A stretch of DNA of 64,000 nt from Betaproteobacteria bacterium MOLA814. GTDB taxonomy: Bacteria > Pseudomonadota > Gammaproteobacteria > Burkholderiales > Burkholderiaceae_C. The position numbers were made by a program, and so were the translations under genes. The stretch is taken from positions 682,001 through 746,000 of the forward strand of contig AYMW01000002.1 in assembly GCA_000496475.1 (NCBI GenBank), given 5' to 3'. Below, piece by piece: positions 1 through 9,598 of the stretch. The notes below the pieces were generated by a model that worked only from the letters and a program-made list of their open reading frames with translations, did not search any database and was not told the DNA's origin. Numbering within the stretch: the stretch's first letter is position 1; each line of letters opens with the position of its first letter.

Positions 1-573
1 GTAGCGCGACACGCCGGTAATAGTGCCTGTAGTGCCCATGGCACTGACAAAGTGCGTCACTCGCCCGTTGGTGTCTTGCCAAACTTCGGGGCCTGTTGTC
101 TCAAAGTGCACGCGTGGGTTGTCAGCATTTGCGAATTGATCCAGCACCACGCCCTCACCTTTTGTGCGCATTTGCTCTGCGAGATCACGGGCGTATTCCA
201 TACCGCCGCTTTTGGGCGTCAGTATGAGTTCTGCGCCAAAGGCCTTCATGGTCTGTACCCGCTCAATAGACAAGTCTTCTGGCATGATCAAAATCATACG
301 GTAGCCTTTAATGGCAGCAGCCATGGCCAATGCAATGCCGGTGTTTCCCGACGTGGCCTCAATAAGCGTGTCGCCAGGTTTGATATCGCCGCGCTCTTGC
401 GCGCGTTGAATCATGGACAGCGCGGGGCGGTCTTTCACGGAGCCCGCCGGGTTATTACCCTCTAGTTTCCCCAAAATGACATTACCGCGAGCCTGGCACA
501 CATCGCGTCCAATACGCTGCAGGGCAACCAAGGGCGTTTTGCCAATGGCGTCTTCAATAGTGGGATAGGTCAT
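1..573 (-). CDS. cysM: Cysteine synthase B (O-acetylserine sulfhydrylase), 3' part missing
   Basis: This PLP-dependent enzyme makes cysteine from O-acetylserine and sulfide or thiosulfate. The reverse strand reads from an ATG at 571-573 (MTYPTIEDAIGKTPL) to the window edge, giving 191 codons of a protein that is usually about 300 aa. Visible motifs are NNPAGSVKDR with the Schiff-base lysine at about residue 46, and the phosphate-loop motif SGNTGIALA near residue 75. CysM rather than CysK is favoured by the short N terminus and overall resemblance to beta-proteobacterial CysM, but the two are close relatives. The C-terminal third lies outside the window. Confidence 0.9.
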   Translation of the reverse strand, partial: MTYPTIEDAIGKTPLVALQRIGRDVCQARGNVILGKLEGNNPAGSVKDRPALSMIQRAQERGDIKPGDTLIEATSGNTGIALAMAAAIKGYRMILIMPEDLSIERVQTMKAFGAELILTPKSGGMEYARDLAEQMRTKGEGVVLDQFANADNPRVHFETTGPEVWQDTNGRVTHFVSAMGTTGTITGVSRY

Positions 574-744
574 AGCAAAAAACAAATAAACAAAGCTTAG
601 TAAAGACCAACTGTGCCACAAAGACCGAAACCCCACAGTCTTGCCTTCCACAAAAAAATACGTTCAGTGTTGAAATCTTGCGCAAACTTATGAAGGACCG
701 TTAAAACGGGTGCAAATCTGTGCAATAATTCTGGCTTCAACACC

Positions 745-832
745 GCCGGGGTGGCGAAATTGGTAGACGCAGCAGATTCAAAATCTGCCGGTGCAAAACA
801 CCGTGCCGGTTCGAGTCCGGCCCTCGGCACCA
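745..832 (+). tRNA. tRNA-Leu (anticodon CAA)
   Basis: A complete class II tRNA. The acceptor strand GCCGGGG pairs with CCTCGGC at 822-828, with one G-T pair. The anticodon stem GCAGA/TCTGC encloses the loop TTCAAAA, so the anticodon is CAA. The long variable arm is as expected for leucine, the T loop TTCGAGT is canonical, and CCA is encoded at 830-832. A strong terminator follows 8 nt later. Confidence 0.97.
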
Positions 833-840
833 CAGATTAA

Positions 841-872
841 GCCTGAAAGCAGACCTGCTTTCAGGCTTTTTT
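841..872 (+). terminator. Rho-independent terminator of tRNA-Leu
   Basis: A perfect 12-bp stem GCCTGAAAGCAG / CTGCTTTCAGGC (841-852 and 855-866) with a 2-nt spacer is followed by six T (867-872). It directly follows the tRNA, so it most likely ends that transcript. Confidence 0.9.
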
Positions 873-934
873 CTTGCGCGTTTGAAACCGCTCGTTTGAC
901 AGCTTATCCAGTGTCACGCTTGTCACCATCGAAC

Positions 935-1426
935 TTAAGCCAAGTGGCCCAATGGCAGCGCAGTGGTTGACTTGATGCACGCCAACATAATGTTCGAGCG
1001 TATATTGGCCACGCCTTGTATGCGTATCAAGCGCTTAAACACCTGCTCGGACAGTGCTTGTAAATTTGTAGCCACAATTTGCAACACGTAGTCGGCGTCG
1101 CCGGCTATTGAGTAGCACTCCAACACAGCGTCAACATCCGCGACAGCTTGCTCAAACACAGACCCCTCGTCGCCGTGGCGCGTCAACGTGACGTAGGTGA
1201 TGGCACGCACGCCCAACCCAATGCTGGCAGGGTCTAACAGGGCAACATAACGGCGTATAAGACCAGCCTGCTCCAGTCGCTGCACACGCCTGCTGATTTG
1301 CGATGCTGATAAATGCACGCGCTCGCCCAACACATGGTGTGTGGCTTTGGCGTCGGCCTGCATAGCAGCCAATAAGCGCACATCGCTTGCATCAAGCATT
1401 GAATCTATATGTTTATCTGTTTTCAT
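935..1426 (-). CDS. Lrp/AsnC-family transcriptional regulator
   Basis: A 163-aa protein with the standard Lrp layout. An N-terminal winged helix-turn-helix (residues about 13-60, with SASQISRRVQRLEQAGLIRRY as recognition region) is followed by a RAM ligand-binding domain (about 75-155, with DYVLQIVATNLQALSEQVFKRL). It is divergent from hppD. Lrp-family genes beside hppD usually regulate tyrosine and phenylalanine breakdown, so control of hppD is the natural inference. Its 5' third and promoter region recur as a fragment at 2615-2761, so this is the intact left-hand copy of a duplicated locus. Confidence 0.9.
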   Translation of the reverse strand: MKTDKHIDSMLDASDVRLLAAMQADAKATHHVLGERVHLSASQISRRVQRLEQAGLIRRYVALLDPASIGLGVRAITYVTLTRHGDEGSVFEQAVADVDAVLECYSIAGDADYVLQIVATNLQALSEQVFKRLIRIQGVANIRSNIMLACIKSTTALPLGHLA

Positions 1427-1447
1427 GCACTAATTATGCGCTTTTTT

Positions 1448-1470
1448 CTAATTAATTGTTAATTATGCAT
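1448..1470. promoter_or_regulatory. AT-rich operator-like palindrome between lrp and hppD'
   Basis: The lrp/hppD' intergenic region contains an AT-rich inverted repeat (CTAATTAATTGTTAATTATG), the kind of site Lrp-family proteins bind. Its core TTTTTTCTAATTAA is retained in the second copy of the locus at 2776-2790, in front of intact hppD, although the surrounding sequence has diverged. Conservation in both copies suggests function. The binding itself is inferred. Confidence 0.45.
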
Positions 1471-1545
1471 CCTATTAACGCTGTAAATTTCCCAAAATAT
1501 ACACCATGTGGTGATTGACCACACACGCAAATAGGACGCATTATC

Positions 1546-1827
1546 ATGAGTAATTTATGTGACAACCCAATGGGCTCAAAAGGCTCAAAAGGCTTAATGG
1601 GGTTTGAGTTAGTTAAGTTCGCCTTCCCAACAGCCGGCGCTTTAGAACCGGGGTTTGAACGAATGGGTTTTAGCCTAGCGGCCACACACCACACACAAGA
1701 CGTGGCGCCATACCGACAAGGCCACACGAACTGTGTCTTCAGCCGAGAACCTACCAACGTAGCAGGGTTGTTTGCAGCCGAGCATGCCCCAAGCACGCGT
1801 GGCATGGCGAGCCGTACTCGCAACTCT
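1546..1827 (+). pseudogene. 5' fragment of a second hppD copy (truncated)
   Basis: From ATG 1546 the translation (MSNLCDNPMG...) follows the first 88 residues of hppD at 2880 with many substitutions and a 6-residue insertion made of a short repeat (SKGSKG). Shared blocks include [17 protein letters not shown] and AAEH. Resemblance stops near 1827, after the GMASRTRNS segment, and the rest of the dioxygenase is absent, including the metal ligands. The frame happens to stay open into the next gene, but a strong separate start there argues against a fusion protein. It is a relic of tandem duplication. Confidence 0.85.
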
Positions 1828-1932
1828 TACGGTTGCAGCGACACTACCGTTGTTCCCCAACGGGTCCGCCGCGTCCTGAGCACCTTGCGGCTTCGACGTA
1901 CAAATACAGCGCCCTTAGATAGGAGTTTTTTA

Positions 1933-2463
1933 ATGAAATACGTTTCTAAATTGACTGCTTGCCTGGTGTTTACATGTGCGGCTGTGTTGCCAACCATTGC
2001 TAGCGCAATCGTGGCTCCTCTTACCATCATTGCGGCGCCCCGGTATCCAGCTCCAACTGGCAACGAATGTGAACGCACTGGCATAACCATCCCCGAAACC
2101 GGCCCTATCGTTGTTCGCGATAATTATGGTGGTTCGACACTTTTAATGGTGCAATGTCGTGACATCATTTTGGCGTTAGGCCGCCCAGTTGTGCTGGGGG
2201 GGGACATCTGGTCGTCGCCGACGTTTCTGCTAACGCTTCCAAACAGTTGTGCCGAGCCCGATGCGGTATTTGCTTTCCACGCATCACGACACAAATTCAC
2301 AGGCCAATTACAGGAAAGAAATACTGCCGGCATCTTCCACATGGGTTCCCGCCACCGCCTGGCACAAAATTTTGCCGACAACTGGAACAACAGACACTTC
2401 ACATTTGTTCAAGGGTCCGAGTTGGCACCGTTCGATGTGCCTGTATGCGCCCATCACAGCTAA
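1933..2463 (+). CDS. Small secreted protein, possibly ClpP-like fold
   Basis: A 176-aa product. The ATG at 1933 is preceded by AGGAG with a 7-nt gap. The N terminus is a clear Sec signal peptide (MKYVSKLTACLVFTCAAVLP, cleavage expected after TIASA). The mature part carries DNYGGS near residue 63, a CR-I-ALGRPVVLGG stretch, WSSPTFLLTLP and VFAFHAS. That order (glycine-rich turn, then a small-residue Ser, then a His) is reminiscent of periplasmic ClpP/crotonase-fold serine peptidases; this is only a pattern resemblance. It sits between hppD' and the duplicated HNH fragment, in the place where the rest of the first hppD copy should be. Confidence 0.6.
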   Translation: MKYVSKLTACLVFTCAAVLPTIASAIVAPLTIIAAPRYPAPTGNECERTGITIPETGPIVVRDNYGGSTLLMVQCRDIILALGRPVVLGGDIWSSPTFLLTLPNSCAEPDAVFAFHASRHKFTGQLQERNTAGIFHMGSRHRLAQNFADNWNNRHFTFVQGSELAPFDVPVCAHHS

Positions 2464-2541
2464 AGTCGCGGTCGACACGCTGTTAAGGGGCCGCACTTAA
2501 CCAAGACCGTTGTTCAGTTCACCCCGTCGCACCTTATCAGG

Positions 2542-2616
2542 ACGCTATAAGAGCACCCTTCTCCCATTGCGTCTCATTGACTGCGCAGTGCCACGCCGCT
2601 TGCACTGACGTGATCA
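2542..2616 (-). pseudogene. Fragment of an HNH endonuclease gene (duplicate of 4524-4598)
   Basis: About 75 bp match 4524-4598 within the intact HNH gene at roughly four bases in five, same orientation. Translation gives ITSVQAAWHCAVNETQWEKG against ITSEQAVLHYAANEVQWEMG, residues about 15-39 of the intact protein. The match ends exactly where similarity to lrp begins (2615), so this point is a duplication junction. Confidence 0.8.
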
Positions 2617-2761
2617 CACCTGATGATGTGCGACGCTGATACGTGCACGCGCTCGCCCAACGCATGGTGTGTGGCTTTGGCTTTGGCGTCAGCCTGCATA
2701 GCAGCCAATAAGCGCACATCACTTGCATCAAGCATTGAATCTGTATAAATGGCTATTTCAT
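2615..2761 (-). pseudogene. 5' fragment of a second lrp copy
   Basis: This stretch matches 1285-1426, the 5' third of the lrp gene, with scattered changes and a 6-bp duplication (CTTTGG). Read from its ATG (2759-2761) it hits a stop at codon 3 (ATG AAA TAG), so it is dead. Together with the HNH fragment on its left it fills most of the 417-bp gap between the secreted-protein gene and hppD. Confidence 0.85.
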
Positions 2762-2879
2762 GCAGTAATGATGCATTTTTTTCTAATTAACGCTTAAATA
2801 TGCATGCTATTTGTGCTTTGAGTTGTCCAAAATAAACACCATGCGGCCATTTTGACCACACACACATAGGACCATCGTC

Positions 2880-3983
2880 ATGAGTGATTTATTTGACAAC
2901 CCAATGGGCTTAATGGGCTTTGAGTTTGTGGAGTTCGCCTCCCCAACACCTGGCGTTTTAGAACCGGTGTTTGAACGAATGGGTTTTAGCCTAGTGGCCA
3001 CACACCGCTCAAAAGACGTGGTGCTATACCGACAAGGCGACATCAACTTTATCGTCAACCGAGAACCCAATAGCGTTGCAGGATTTTTTGCAGCCGAACA
3101 TGGCCCATGCGCGTGTGGCATGGCGTTCCGCGTTCGTGACTCCCACCTGGCCTACAAACGTGCCCTGGCGTTGGGCGCTCAACCCATTGAACTCAACCCT
3201 GGTCCTATGGAGCTCAACCTACCGGCTATTAAAGGTATTGGTGGCGCACCGTTGTATCTAATTGACCGCTTTGAAGCAGGCAAATCTATTTACGATATAG
3301 ATTTTGAGTTCGTAGAAGGTGTTGAACGCAACCCAGCCGGTCATGGCTTACAACTCATTGACCACCTCACCCACAATGTGTACCGCGGGCGAATGGGGTT
3401 TTGGTCGAGTTTTTATGAACGCTTGTTCAATTTTAAAGAGATAAGGTTCTTTGACATCAAAGGTGAGTACACAGGCTTAACGTCCAAGGCGCTCACCGCG
3501 CCAGATGGAAAAATTCGTATTCCGCTGAATGAAGAGACCAGCCAAGGTGGCGGGCAAATTGAGGAGTACCTCATGGCCTTCAACGGCGAAGGCATTCAAC
3601 ACATTGCACTCATTTGTGACGACTTGGTCGCCACTGTAGACAGGCTTGCGCTGGCGGGTGTGCCATTGATGGCAGCACCCACCGAGACTTACTACGGCAT
3701 GCTCGAAGAGCGTTTGCCAGGGCATGGTCACCACGTGCCCAATTTGCAAACACGGGGTATTTTGATGGATGGCACCACCGATGGCGGCCAGCCGCGCTTG
3801 CTGCTGCAAATCTTCTCCACGGCCCAACTAGGCCCAGTTTTTTTTGAATTCATACAACGCCAAGGCGATGATGGCTTTGGCGAGGGCAACTTTAAAGCCT
3901 TGTTTGAATCTTTAGAGCGAGACCAAATGAAACGCGGCGTATTGAAGCCTGCATCACCTGCAGCGCTTGCTAGACCTGCTTAA
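2880..3983 (+). CDS. hppD: 4-hydroxyphenylpyruvate dioxygenase
   Basis: A 367-aa non-heme Fe(II) dioxygenase that turns 4-hydroxyphenylpyruvate into homogentisate, the committed step of tyrosine degradation. Length is normal. The N-terminal vicinal-oxygen-chelate domain is followed by the catalytic one. Metal ligands are visible as His in [10 protein letters not shown] (about 161), His in [11 protein letters not shown] (about 240) and Glu in [18 protein letters not shown] (about 321). The ATG is preceded by the same type of leader as the truncated copy at 1546. The divergent Lrp-family gene, now separated by the duplication, is its likely regulator. A homogentisate dioxygenase is not in the window. 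Confidence 0.97.
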   Translation: MSDLFDNPMGLMGFEFVEFASPTPGVLEPVFERMGFSLVATHRSKDVVLYRQGDINFIVNREPNSVAGFFAAEHGPCACGMAFRVRDSHLAYKRALALGAQPIELNPGPMELNLPAIKGIGGAPLYLIDRFEAGKSIYDIDFEFVEGVERNPAGHGLQLIDHLTHNVYRGRMGFWSSFYERLFNFKEIRFFDIKGEYTGLTSKALTAPDGKIRIPLNEETSQGGGQIEEYLMAFNGEGIQHIALICDDLVATVDRLALAGVPLMAAPTETYYGMLEERLPGHGHHVPNLQTRGILMDGTTDGGQPRLLLQIFSTAQLGPVFFEFIQRQGDDGFGEGNFKALFESLERDQMKRGVLKPASPAALARPA

Positions 3984-4080
3984 ATTGGCACTTCAGTCGC
4001 TCCAGTCGTGGCCACAAGCGGCAACGCGCAGCAACACAATGCCTAGCCGAATGTTGTCATGAATGGGCTCGCAAGCGCAG

Positions 4081-4641
4081 TTACTGGTTCAGCAGCCTAG
4101 AGCCTTGCGGCAAATGGGCCGCCAAAAATGTCATTTGATCGACCAATATGCGCCGGTTTCGCAGTATAAAGTCTTCCCACAAATTAGGCTTGTACGGCAC
4201 ATACAGCAGCGGCATACGGGCTTGGTCTGGTGTGCGGTTGCCCTTGCGGTGATTACAACCTCTGCAAGCAGTCACCACATTGGTCCACACGTCCTGGCCG
4301 CCCTGCCCTTGCGGCTTGATGTGCTCGCGGGTCAGCAGGCCATCCATGACGCGGGCGCCGCAGTAAGCGCAGGTGTAACGGTCACGCAGAAAAAGCTTGT
4401 CATTTGTTAGCGTGCATTTTTGCTCAAACGGGTGCACACGAGGCACGCCTTGCGTACCGATGATGGCGCTGACACCGATAACCGATTGACGCCCTGTCTG
4501 GGCATTCATACCACCACGAAACAACGCTATACGGGCACCCATCTCCCATTGCACCTCATTGGCTGCGTAATGCAACACCGCTTGCTCTGACGTGATCCAC
4601 GACTGCGGTAAGCCGTGGCCCGATAAACGCAACACTCTCAC
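4081..4641 (-). CDS. HNH endonuclease family protein
   Basis: A 186-aa protein. I place the start at GTG 4639-4641 because AAGGA lies 7 nt upstream and because relatives begin at this point (VRVLRLSGHGLPQSW); an ATG further upstream at 4707 is possible. The C-terminal half holds CAYCG (about residue 95), the HNH core LTREHIKPQGQGGQDVWTN, and CRGCNHRKGNRTP, so two CxxC pairs coordinate zinc. The tail LWEDFILRNRRILVDQM is typical of a chromosomal HNH family common in beta-proteobacteria and of unknown role. It follows hppD convergently, and a fragment of it lies at 2542-2616. Confidence 0.88.
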   Translation of the reverse strand: MRVLRLSGHGLPQSWITSEQAVLHYAANEVQWEMGARIALFRGGMNAQTGRQSVIGVSAIIGTQGVPRVHPFEQKCTLTNDKLFLRDRYTCAYCGARVMDGLLTREHIKPQGQGGQDVWTNVVTACRGCNHRKGNRTPDQARMPLLYVPYKPNLWEDFILRNRRILVDQMTFLAAHLPQGSRLLNQ

Positions 4642-4824
4642 GGATGGGTCCTTTATCAATGCGCACCCGAAGATGTGCTTACACATAGGCCTGCAGCAGC
4701 CATGCACTGTGACTTGCCACTGATGATGTTATAGCCGGGATTGATGACAAGACATGTCCTTGACTGGTGAGGCCTTAAGAATCAGTCAAAATAGACGCTT
4801 TTAAGCCTTTATCACCGACCTGTT

Positions 4825-5877
4825 ATGCGCACATACCACGGACTACCCACCAGTCACAGCAATGCCTTGCTGGCCAGTAGCTGTGCCCTAACCATCGGGA
4901 ACTTTGATGGCGTGCACCGCGGTCACCAGGCTATGCTGGCGCTGCTGACCAACGAGGCCCGCCTGCGCGGCATACCCAGCTGCGTCATGGTGTTTGAACC
5001 TCACCCGCGCGACTATTTTGCGCAAGCGCTTAACAAGCCTGACGCAGCACCAGCCCGTATTGCCAGCTTGCGCGACAAGCTGGCTGCGCTCAAGGACTGC
5101 GGTGTTGACCAGTGCGTGGTACTGCCTTTTGATGCGCGTTTGGCCAGCCAAACGCCACAAGACTTCATCAACAACACGCTGGTCGCTGGTTTGGGTGTGC
5201 AGTACATATTGGTGGGCGACGACTTCAGATTTGGTGCCAAGCGCGCTGGTGACTACACCTTGCTAGACCGCGAAGGTCAGCGCTTGGGCTTCGATGTGGC
5301 GCGCATGATGAGCTATGAGGTACACGGCCTTAGAATTTCAAGCTCAGCTGTGCGAGAGGCCCTGCACACGGGTGATATGACCCAAGCGGCCGCCCTGCTG
5401 GGTCGCCCCTACCGCATCTCTGGCCACGTGGTGCATGGCCGCAAGCTGGGACGTGAGCTGGGCTTCAGAACGCTTAACCTGCGGTTTAGGCACAGCAAGC
5501 CCGCGGCGACAGGCATTTTTGTGGTTCAAGTACATGGCTTGGGCGAACACGCCATTGCCGGCGTAGCCAGCTTGGGAGTTAGGCCCTCGCTGGACGCCGA
5601 CGACGTCAATGGTGGCCGCGTGCTGCTAGAGACGCACTGCCTAGATTGGCCACAGCCCATGGCAGATGCGCTAACTGGCGGTGAAGCCTACGGTAAAATA
5701 ATAGCGGTGGATTTATTGCACAAACTACACGACGAACGCAAATACGATGGTCTCGATGCGTTGATTGCAGGCATCAACCAAGACTGCCACGATGCGCGCG
5801 CGCACTTGGCCACGCATGCCAACAACGCACTCACTGCCATGCAAACGCAGCGGTCAACCACGCTGGACCGAATTTGA
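4825..5877 (+). CDS. ribF: Bifunctional riboflavin kinase / FAD synthetase
   Basis: A 350-aa bifunctional enzyme making FMN then FAD. The N-terminal nucleotidyltransferase domain has the signature IGNFDGVHRGHQ (about residues 26-37) and SSSAVREAL (about 170). The C-terminal flavokinase domain begins near GRPYRISGHVVHGRKLGRELGF. It is slightly longer than usual (about 310-330) because of a C-terminal tail. It heads the common ribF-ileS-lspA arrangement. I saw no FMN riboswitch in front of it. Confidence 0.97.
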   Translation: MRTYHGLPTSHSNALLASSCALTIGNFDGVHRGHQAMLALLTNEARLRGIPSCVMVFEPHPRDYFAQALNKPDAAPARIASLRDKLAALKDCGVDQCVVLPFDARLASQTPQDFINNTLVAGLGVQYILVGDDFRFGAKRAGDYTLLDREGQRLGFDVARMMSYEVHGLRISSSAVREALHTGDMTQAAALLGRPYRISGHVVHGRKLGRELGFRTLNLRFRHSKPAATGIFVVQVHGLGEHAIAGVASLGVRPSLDADDVNGGRVLLETHCLDWPQPMADALTGGEAYGKIIAVDLLHKLHDERKYDGLDALIAGINQDCHDARAHLATHANNALTAMQTQRSTTLDRI

Positions 5878-5977
5878 AGATCTGCCAGCTTTTAAAAATC
5901 TACTCAACCTTACAGGCGCGCACGCCAACGCACACCAGTGACAGGCCGCTTCTTTGTTCCAAGTAAAGACCACATAC

Positions 5978-8821
5978 ATGTCCAGCGACAACACCGTTAA
6001 AACCGACTACAGCAAAACTTTGAATCTGCCAGACACGGCATTTCCCATGCGAGGCGACCTGCCAAAACGTGAACCGCAGTGGGTGGCTGAGTGGGAGGCC
6101 AAGGGCACTTACCAGCGCCTACGCGATGCGCGTGTGGGCAAGCCAAAATTTGTGCTGCACGACGGCCCACCATACGCCAACGGCCACATTCACATTGGAC
6201 ACGCGGCTAACAAGGTGCTGAAAGACATGATTGTCAAAGCCCGCCAACTGGCAGGGTTTGATGCGCAATACATTCCAGGCTGGGACTGCCACGGCCTGCC
6301 CATTGAAAACGCTATTGAAAAACTGTACGGCCGCAAGTTGGCACGCGACGACATGCAAGCCAAAAGCCGTGCTTTTGCAACAGAGCAAATCGCGCAGCAA
6401 ATGACAGACTTCAAACGCTTGGGGCTGCTGGGCCAATGGGACAAACCTTACCGCACCATGGATTTTGTCAACGAGGCCAACGAAATTCGCGCTTTCAAAC
6501 GCGTGATGGAACGCGGCTTTGTGTACCGTGGCCTAAAGCCTGTGCACTGGTGTTTTGATTGCGTCAGCTCATTGGCTGAATTTGAGATTGAATATGCCGA
6601 CAAAAAAAGTCAAACACTGGATGTGGCATTTGAGTGCGCTGACAACGTCAAACTCAGCGCCGCTTTTGGCCTGAGCGCCTTACCCAACCCAGCGCTGAGC
6701 AGCTTTGCCGTCATATGGACTACAACGGCTTGGACTATCCCGGCCAACCAAGCCCTCAATGTCAACCCTGAGCTCATCTATGCCTTGGTTGAAACCAGCA
6801 AAGGTCACTTGCTGTTGGCGCAAGACTTGGTCGACAGTTGCCTGGAGCGCTACCAACTGACTGGCACAGTGGTGGCCACCTGCTTGGGCCAAGCGCTAGA
6901 ACACCTAGAGTTTAAACACCCCTTGTTTGAAGTTGATGCCGGCTACGCGCGTATGTCGCCCATTTACTTGGCCGACTATGCCACTGCTTCAGATGGCACT
7001 GGTATCGTGCACTCGTCGCCCGCTTATGGCGTGGATGACTTCAACTCCTGCGTGGCCAATGGTTTGGCATTTGATGACATCATCAACCCCGTTCAAGGCA
7101 ACGGCACTTACGCAGCAGACTTGCCTTTGTTTGGCGGTATGCATATTTGGAAAGCCGCACCGCGCGTCATTGAGGTTCTGGCTGAAGCCGGGCGTTTAAT
7201 GGCGACCACGAATATCGAGCACAGCTACCCCCATTGCTGGCGCCATAAAACGCCAGTCATTTACCGCGCTGCTGCCCAATGGTTTATTCGCATGGACGAC
7301 GGCGTTGGTGTGTTTACCAAAGACAAAGCGCCACAGACCCTGCGTGAACTGGCATTAGCCGCGATCGAACAAACCAACTTCCACCCAGAAAACGGCAGGA
7401 AACGCTTGCGCGACATGATTGCCAACCGCCCGGATTGGTGTATCAGCCGCCAGCGCAGTTGGGGGGTCCCCTTGCCATTTTTGATGGATATCAACTCGGG
7501 TGAGTTGCACCCTCGCACACCAGAGATCATTGACCTTGCAGCTACTGTAGTAGAAAAAGGTGGCATTGAGGCATGGAGCAAACTAGACGCGACAGACATT
7601 GTGGTGGCTATTGGCGAGCCCGCGAACACGGCTCAACACTACACCAAGAGCACAGATATTTTGGAGGTCTGGTTTGACTCTGGCACCACGCACACCACCG
7701 TACTCAAAGGCTCGCACGCTGGCAGTGCACACGAGTCAGGCCCTGAGGCCGACCTGTACTTAGAGGGCCACGACCAACACCGCGGCTGGTTCCACTCGTC
7801 ATTGCTAACCGCTTGTGCCATGTATGGGCGCGCGCCTTACAAAGCCCTGCTGACACACGGCTTTACTGTCGATGGCCAAGGGCGCAAGATGAGTAAAAGC
7901 GTTGGCAACGTGGTAGCGCCGCAAACCATCAGCTCTAAGATGGGTGCCGAAATCATTCGCTTGTGGGTCGCCTCAACCGACTACTCAGGTGACTTGGGTA
8001 TTGACGACAAAATTTTGGCACGCGTGGTGGACGGCTACCGCCGCATACGCAACACGCTGCGCTTCTTAATGGCCAACACCAGCGACTTCAACATCGCCAC
8101 CGACGCCATTGCATTTGACGAGATGCTGGAAATTGACCGCTTCGCTATGGGCAAAGCGGCCACCATACAAACTGAAATTTTGGCTCATTACGACCAGTAT
8201 GAATTCCATCCTGTGGTCACCAAGTTGCAAGTTTATTGCTCTGAAGACTTGGGTGCGTTTTACTTGGACGTGCTCAAAGACCGCTTGTACACATCCGCTC
8301 CTGGGTCACTAGAGCGGCGCAGTGGCCAAACAGCGCTGTGGCACATCACACAAGCTTTGGTGCGCTGGATGGCACCGTTTTTGTCGTTTACAGCTGAAGA
8401 AGCATGGGCCATTTTGGCCCCAGACCAAGGCTCGGTGTTTGTACAAACCTTCCATGAGTTGCCCAAAGCCGACCCTGAACTGCAAACCAAGTGGGCACGC
8501 ATTCGCGACTTACGCGAAGCAGCCAATAAGGCCATTGAGGAGCGCCGTACAGTTGGAGAAATCGGCTCATCCTTGCAAGCTGAACTGGTCATTGGTGCGC
8601 CACCCACAGACTTGGCGCTGTTGCAAAGCCTTGGCAATGATTTGCGCTTTGTGTTCATCACCTCACAAGTCACGCTGGAGGAAAGCGACGAACTGCGTGT
8701 GGCAGTTATGGCGTCAAGCAACACCAAATGCGAGCGCTGTTGGCACTATGTCGGCAATGTAGGCGTCAGCGCTGCGCACCCAAGCATCTGTTCACGCTGT
8801 ATAGCAAATATATCCAGTTAA
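5978..8821 (+). CDS. ileS: Isoleucyl-tRNA synthetase
   Basis: A class Ia aminoacyl-tRNA synthetase charging tRNA-Ile, 947 aa from the ATG at 5978 ([20 protein letters not shown]); a TTG eight codons earlier is less likely. The HIGH motif reads HIHIGHA near residue 68 and KMSKS is in [11 protein letters not shown] near 640. The CP1 editing domain lies between, and the C terminus ends in a zinc-binding pair CERCWHY and CSRCI. The presence of this zinc domain marks the bacterial type 1 enzyme. It is followed by lspA in the same direction. Confidence 0.98.
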   Translation: MSSDNTVKTDYSKTLNLPDTAFPMRGDLPKREPQWVAEWEAKGTYQRLRDARVGKPKFVLHDGPPYANGHIHIGHAANKVLKDMIVKARQLAGFDAQYIPGWDCHGLPIENAIEKLYGRKLARDDMQAKSRAFATEQIAQQMTDFKRLGLLGQWDKPYRTMDFVNEANEIRAFKRVMERGFVYRGLKPVHWCFDCVSSLAEFEIEYADKKSQTLDVAFECADNVKLSAAFGLSALPNPALSSFAVIWTTTAWTIPANQALNVNPELIYALVETSKGHLLLAQDLVDSCLERYQLTGTVVATCLGQALEHLEFKHPLFEVDAGYARMSPIYLADYATASDGTGIVHSSPAYGVDDFNSCVANGLAFDDIINPVQGNGTYAADLPLFGGMHIWKAAPRVIEVLAEAGRLMATTNIEHSYPHCWRHKTPVIYRAAAQWFIRMDDGVGVFTKDKAPQTLRELALAAIEQTNFHPENGRKRLRDMIANRPDWCISRQRSWGVPLPFLMDINSGELHPRTPEIIDLAATVVEKGGIEAWSKLDATDIVVAIGEPANTAQHYTKSTDILEVWFDSGTTHTTVLKGSHAGSAHESGPEADLYLEGHDQHRGWFHSSLLTACAMYGRAPYKALLTHGFTVDGQGRKMSKSVGNVVAPQTISSKMGAEIIRLWVASTDYSGDLGIDDKILARVVDGYRRIRNTLRFLMANTSDFNIATDAIAFDEMLEIDRFAMGKAATIQTEILAHYDQYEFHPVVTKLQVYCSEDLGAFYLDVLKDRLYTSAPGSLERRSGQTALWHITQALVRWMAPFLSFTAEEAWAILAPDQGSVFVQTFHELPKADPELQTKWARIRDLREAANKAIEERRTVGEIGSSLQAELVIGAPPTDLALLQSLGNDLRFVFITSQVTLEESDELRVAVMASSNTKCERCWHYVGNVGVSAAHPSICSRCIANISS

Positions 8822-8967
8822 TAAGTATCAATAATTGAAAGTTAAATTAAACTGATTGCGAGATGCCTGCGCTGACATTCGTACACAGCATCATGTAACA
8901 ACCACGCAGGTCACTTTGAAAACCCCCAGCCACGTCCACTCATAAACCGCCCACCTACACACAACGC

Positions 8968-9492
8968 ATGTTTGAACGTAAACAGAAAAACCCATTTGGT
9001 ATATGGCTGTTAATGGCCACCATGCTGGTCGTTATAGACCAGTTCACCAAAGCCCTCATCATGTCGGAATTCGACACTGGTGCAGGGGTTGTGGTGACAG
9101 ACTTTTTCAATATCGTACGTGTACACAACTACGGTGCCGCATTTTCATTTTTGGCCACTGAAGGCGGCTGGCAACGGTGGCTCTTTACCGGTATTGCGTT
9201 GGCCACTGTTGTGTGGATTGTGTGGATGCTTAAAACCCAAGGTGGGCAAACCTTGTTTGCATTTGCTCTGAGTTGTATTTTGGGTGGTGCAGTGGGCAAC
9301 GTCCTAGACCGCATCATGCATGGCTATGTGGTGGACTTTCTGGACTTCCACTGGGACTGGCTCACACCCGTGTTTTACAAAGGCCACTTTCCCTCATTCA
9401 ACGTCGCAGATATTGCCATCAGCGTTGGAGCCATTGCGCTCATAGTCGACGAGCTCATGCGTGTGAGCCGCTCTAAAACGTATACCAAATAA
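8968..9492 (+). CDS. lspA: Lipoprotein signal peptidase (signal peptidase II)
   Basis: A 174-aa inner-membrane aspartic protease that removes signal peptides from prolipoproteins. Four hydrophobic segments are visible. The catalytic aspartates are in [15 protein letters not shown] (about residue 115) and [11 protein letters not shown] (about 148), the two conserved boxes of the family. It follows ileS after 146 bp, as in many proteobacteria. Its substrates in this window include the OmpA-like lipoprotein at 40.1 kb and the small lipoproteins at 50.7 and 54.5 kb. Confidence 0.97.
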   Translation: MFERKQKNPFGIWLLMATMLVVIDQFTKALIMSEFDTGAGVVVTDFFNIVRVHNYGAAFSFLATEGGWQRWLFTGIALATVVWIVWMLKTQGGQTLFAFALSCILGGAVGNVLDRIMHGYVVDFLDFHWDWLTPVFYKGHFPSFNVADIAISVGAIALIVDELMRVSRSKTYTK

Positions 9493-9598
9493 CCAGCCAA
9501 TATGCGCCCTACAGGGGTCGCATGGCACTGCCATAGCCGCAATGCACTAACATAGTTATAAGTAGATTGCCGTATATATAACAACTGTGAGATTCACC

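Noticed and set aside
52-465. Open frame on the plus strand opposite cysM
   Set aside because: It is antisense to clear CysM coding sequence with intact PLP motifs, and its translation is His/Cys-rich without domain character.
1546-2463. A single 305-aa fusion of the hppD fragment with the secreted protein
   Set aside because: The frame is open, but AGGAG plus ATG at 1933 and a signal peptide right after it show that translation starts there; a signal peptide 130 residues inside a protein would not work.
4708-4824. FMN riboswitch upstream of ribF
   Set aside because: The short leader has none of the conserved RFN-element blocks and is too small.
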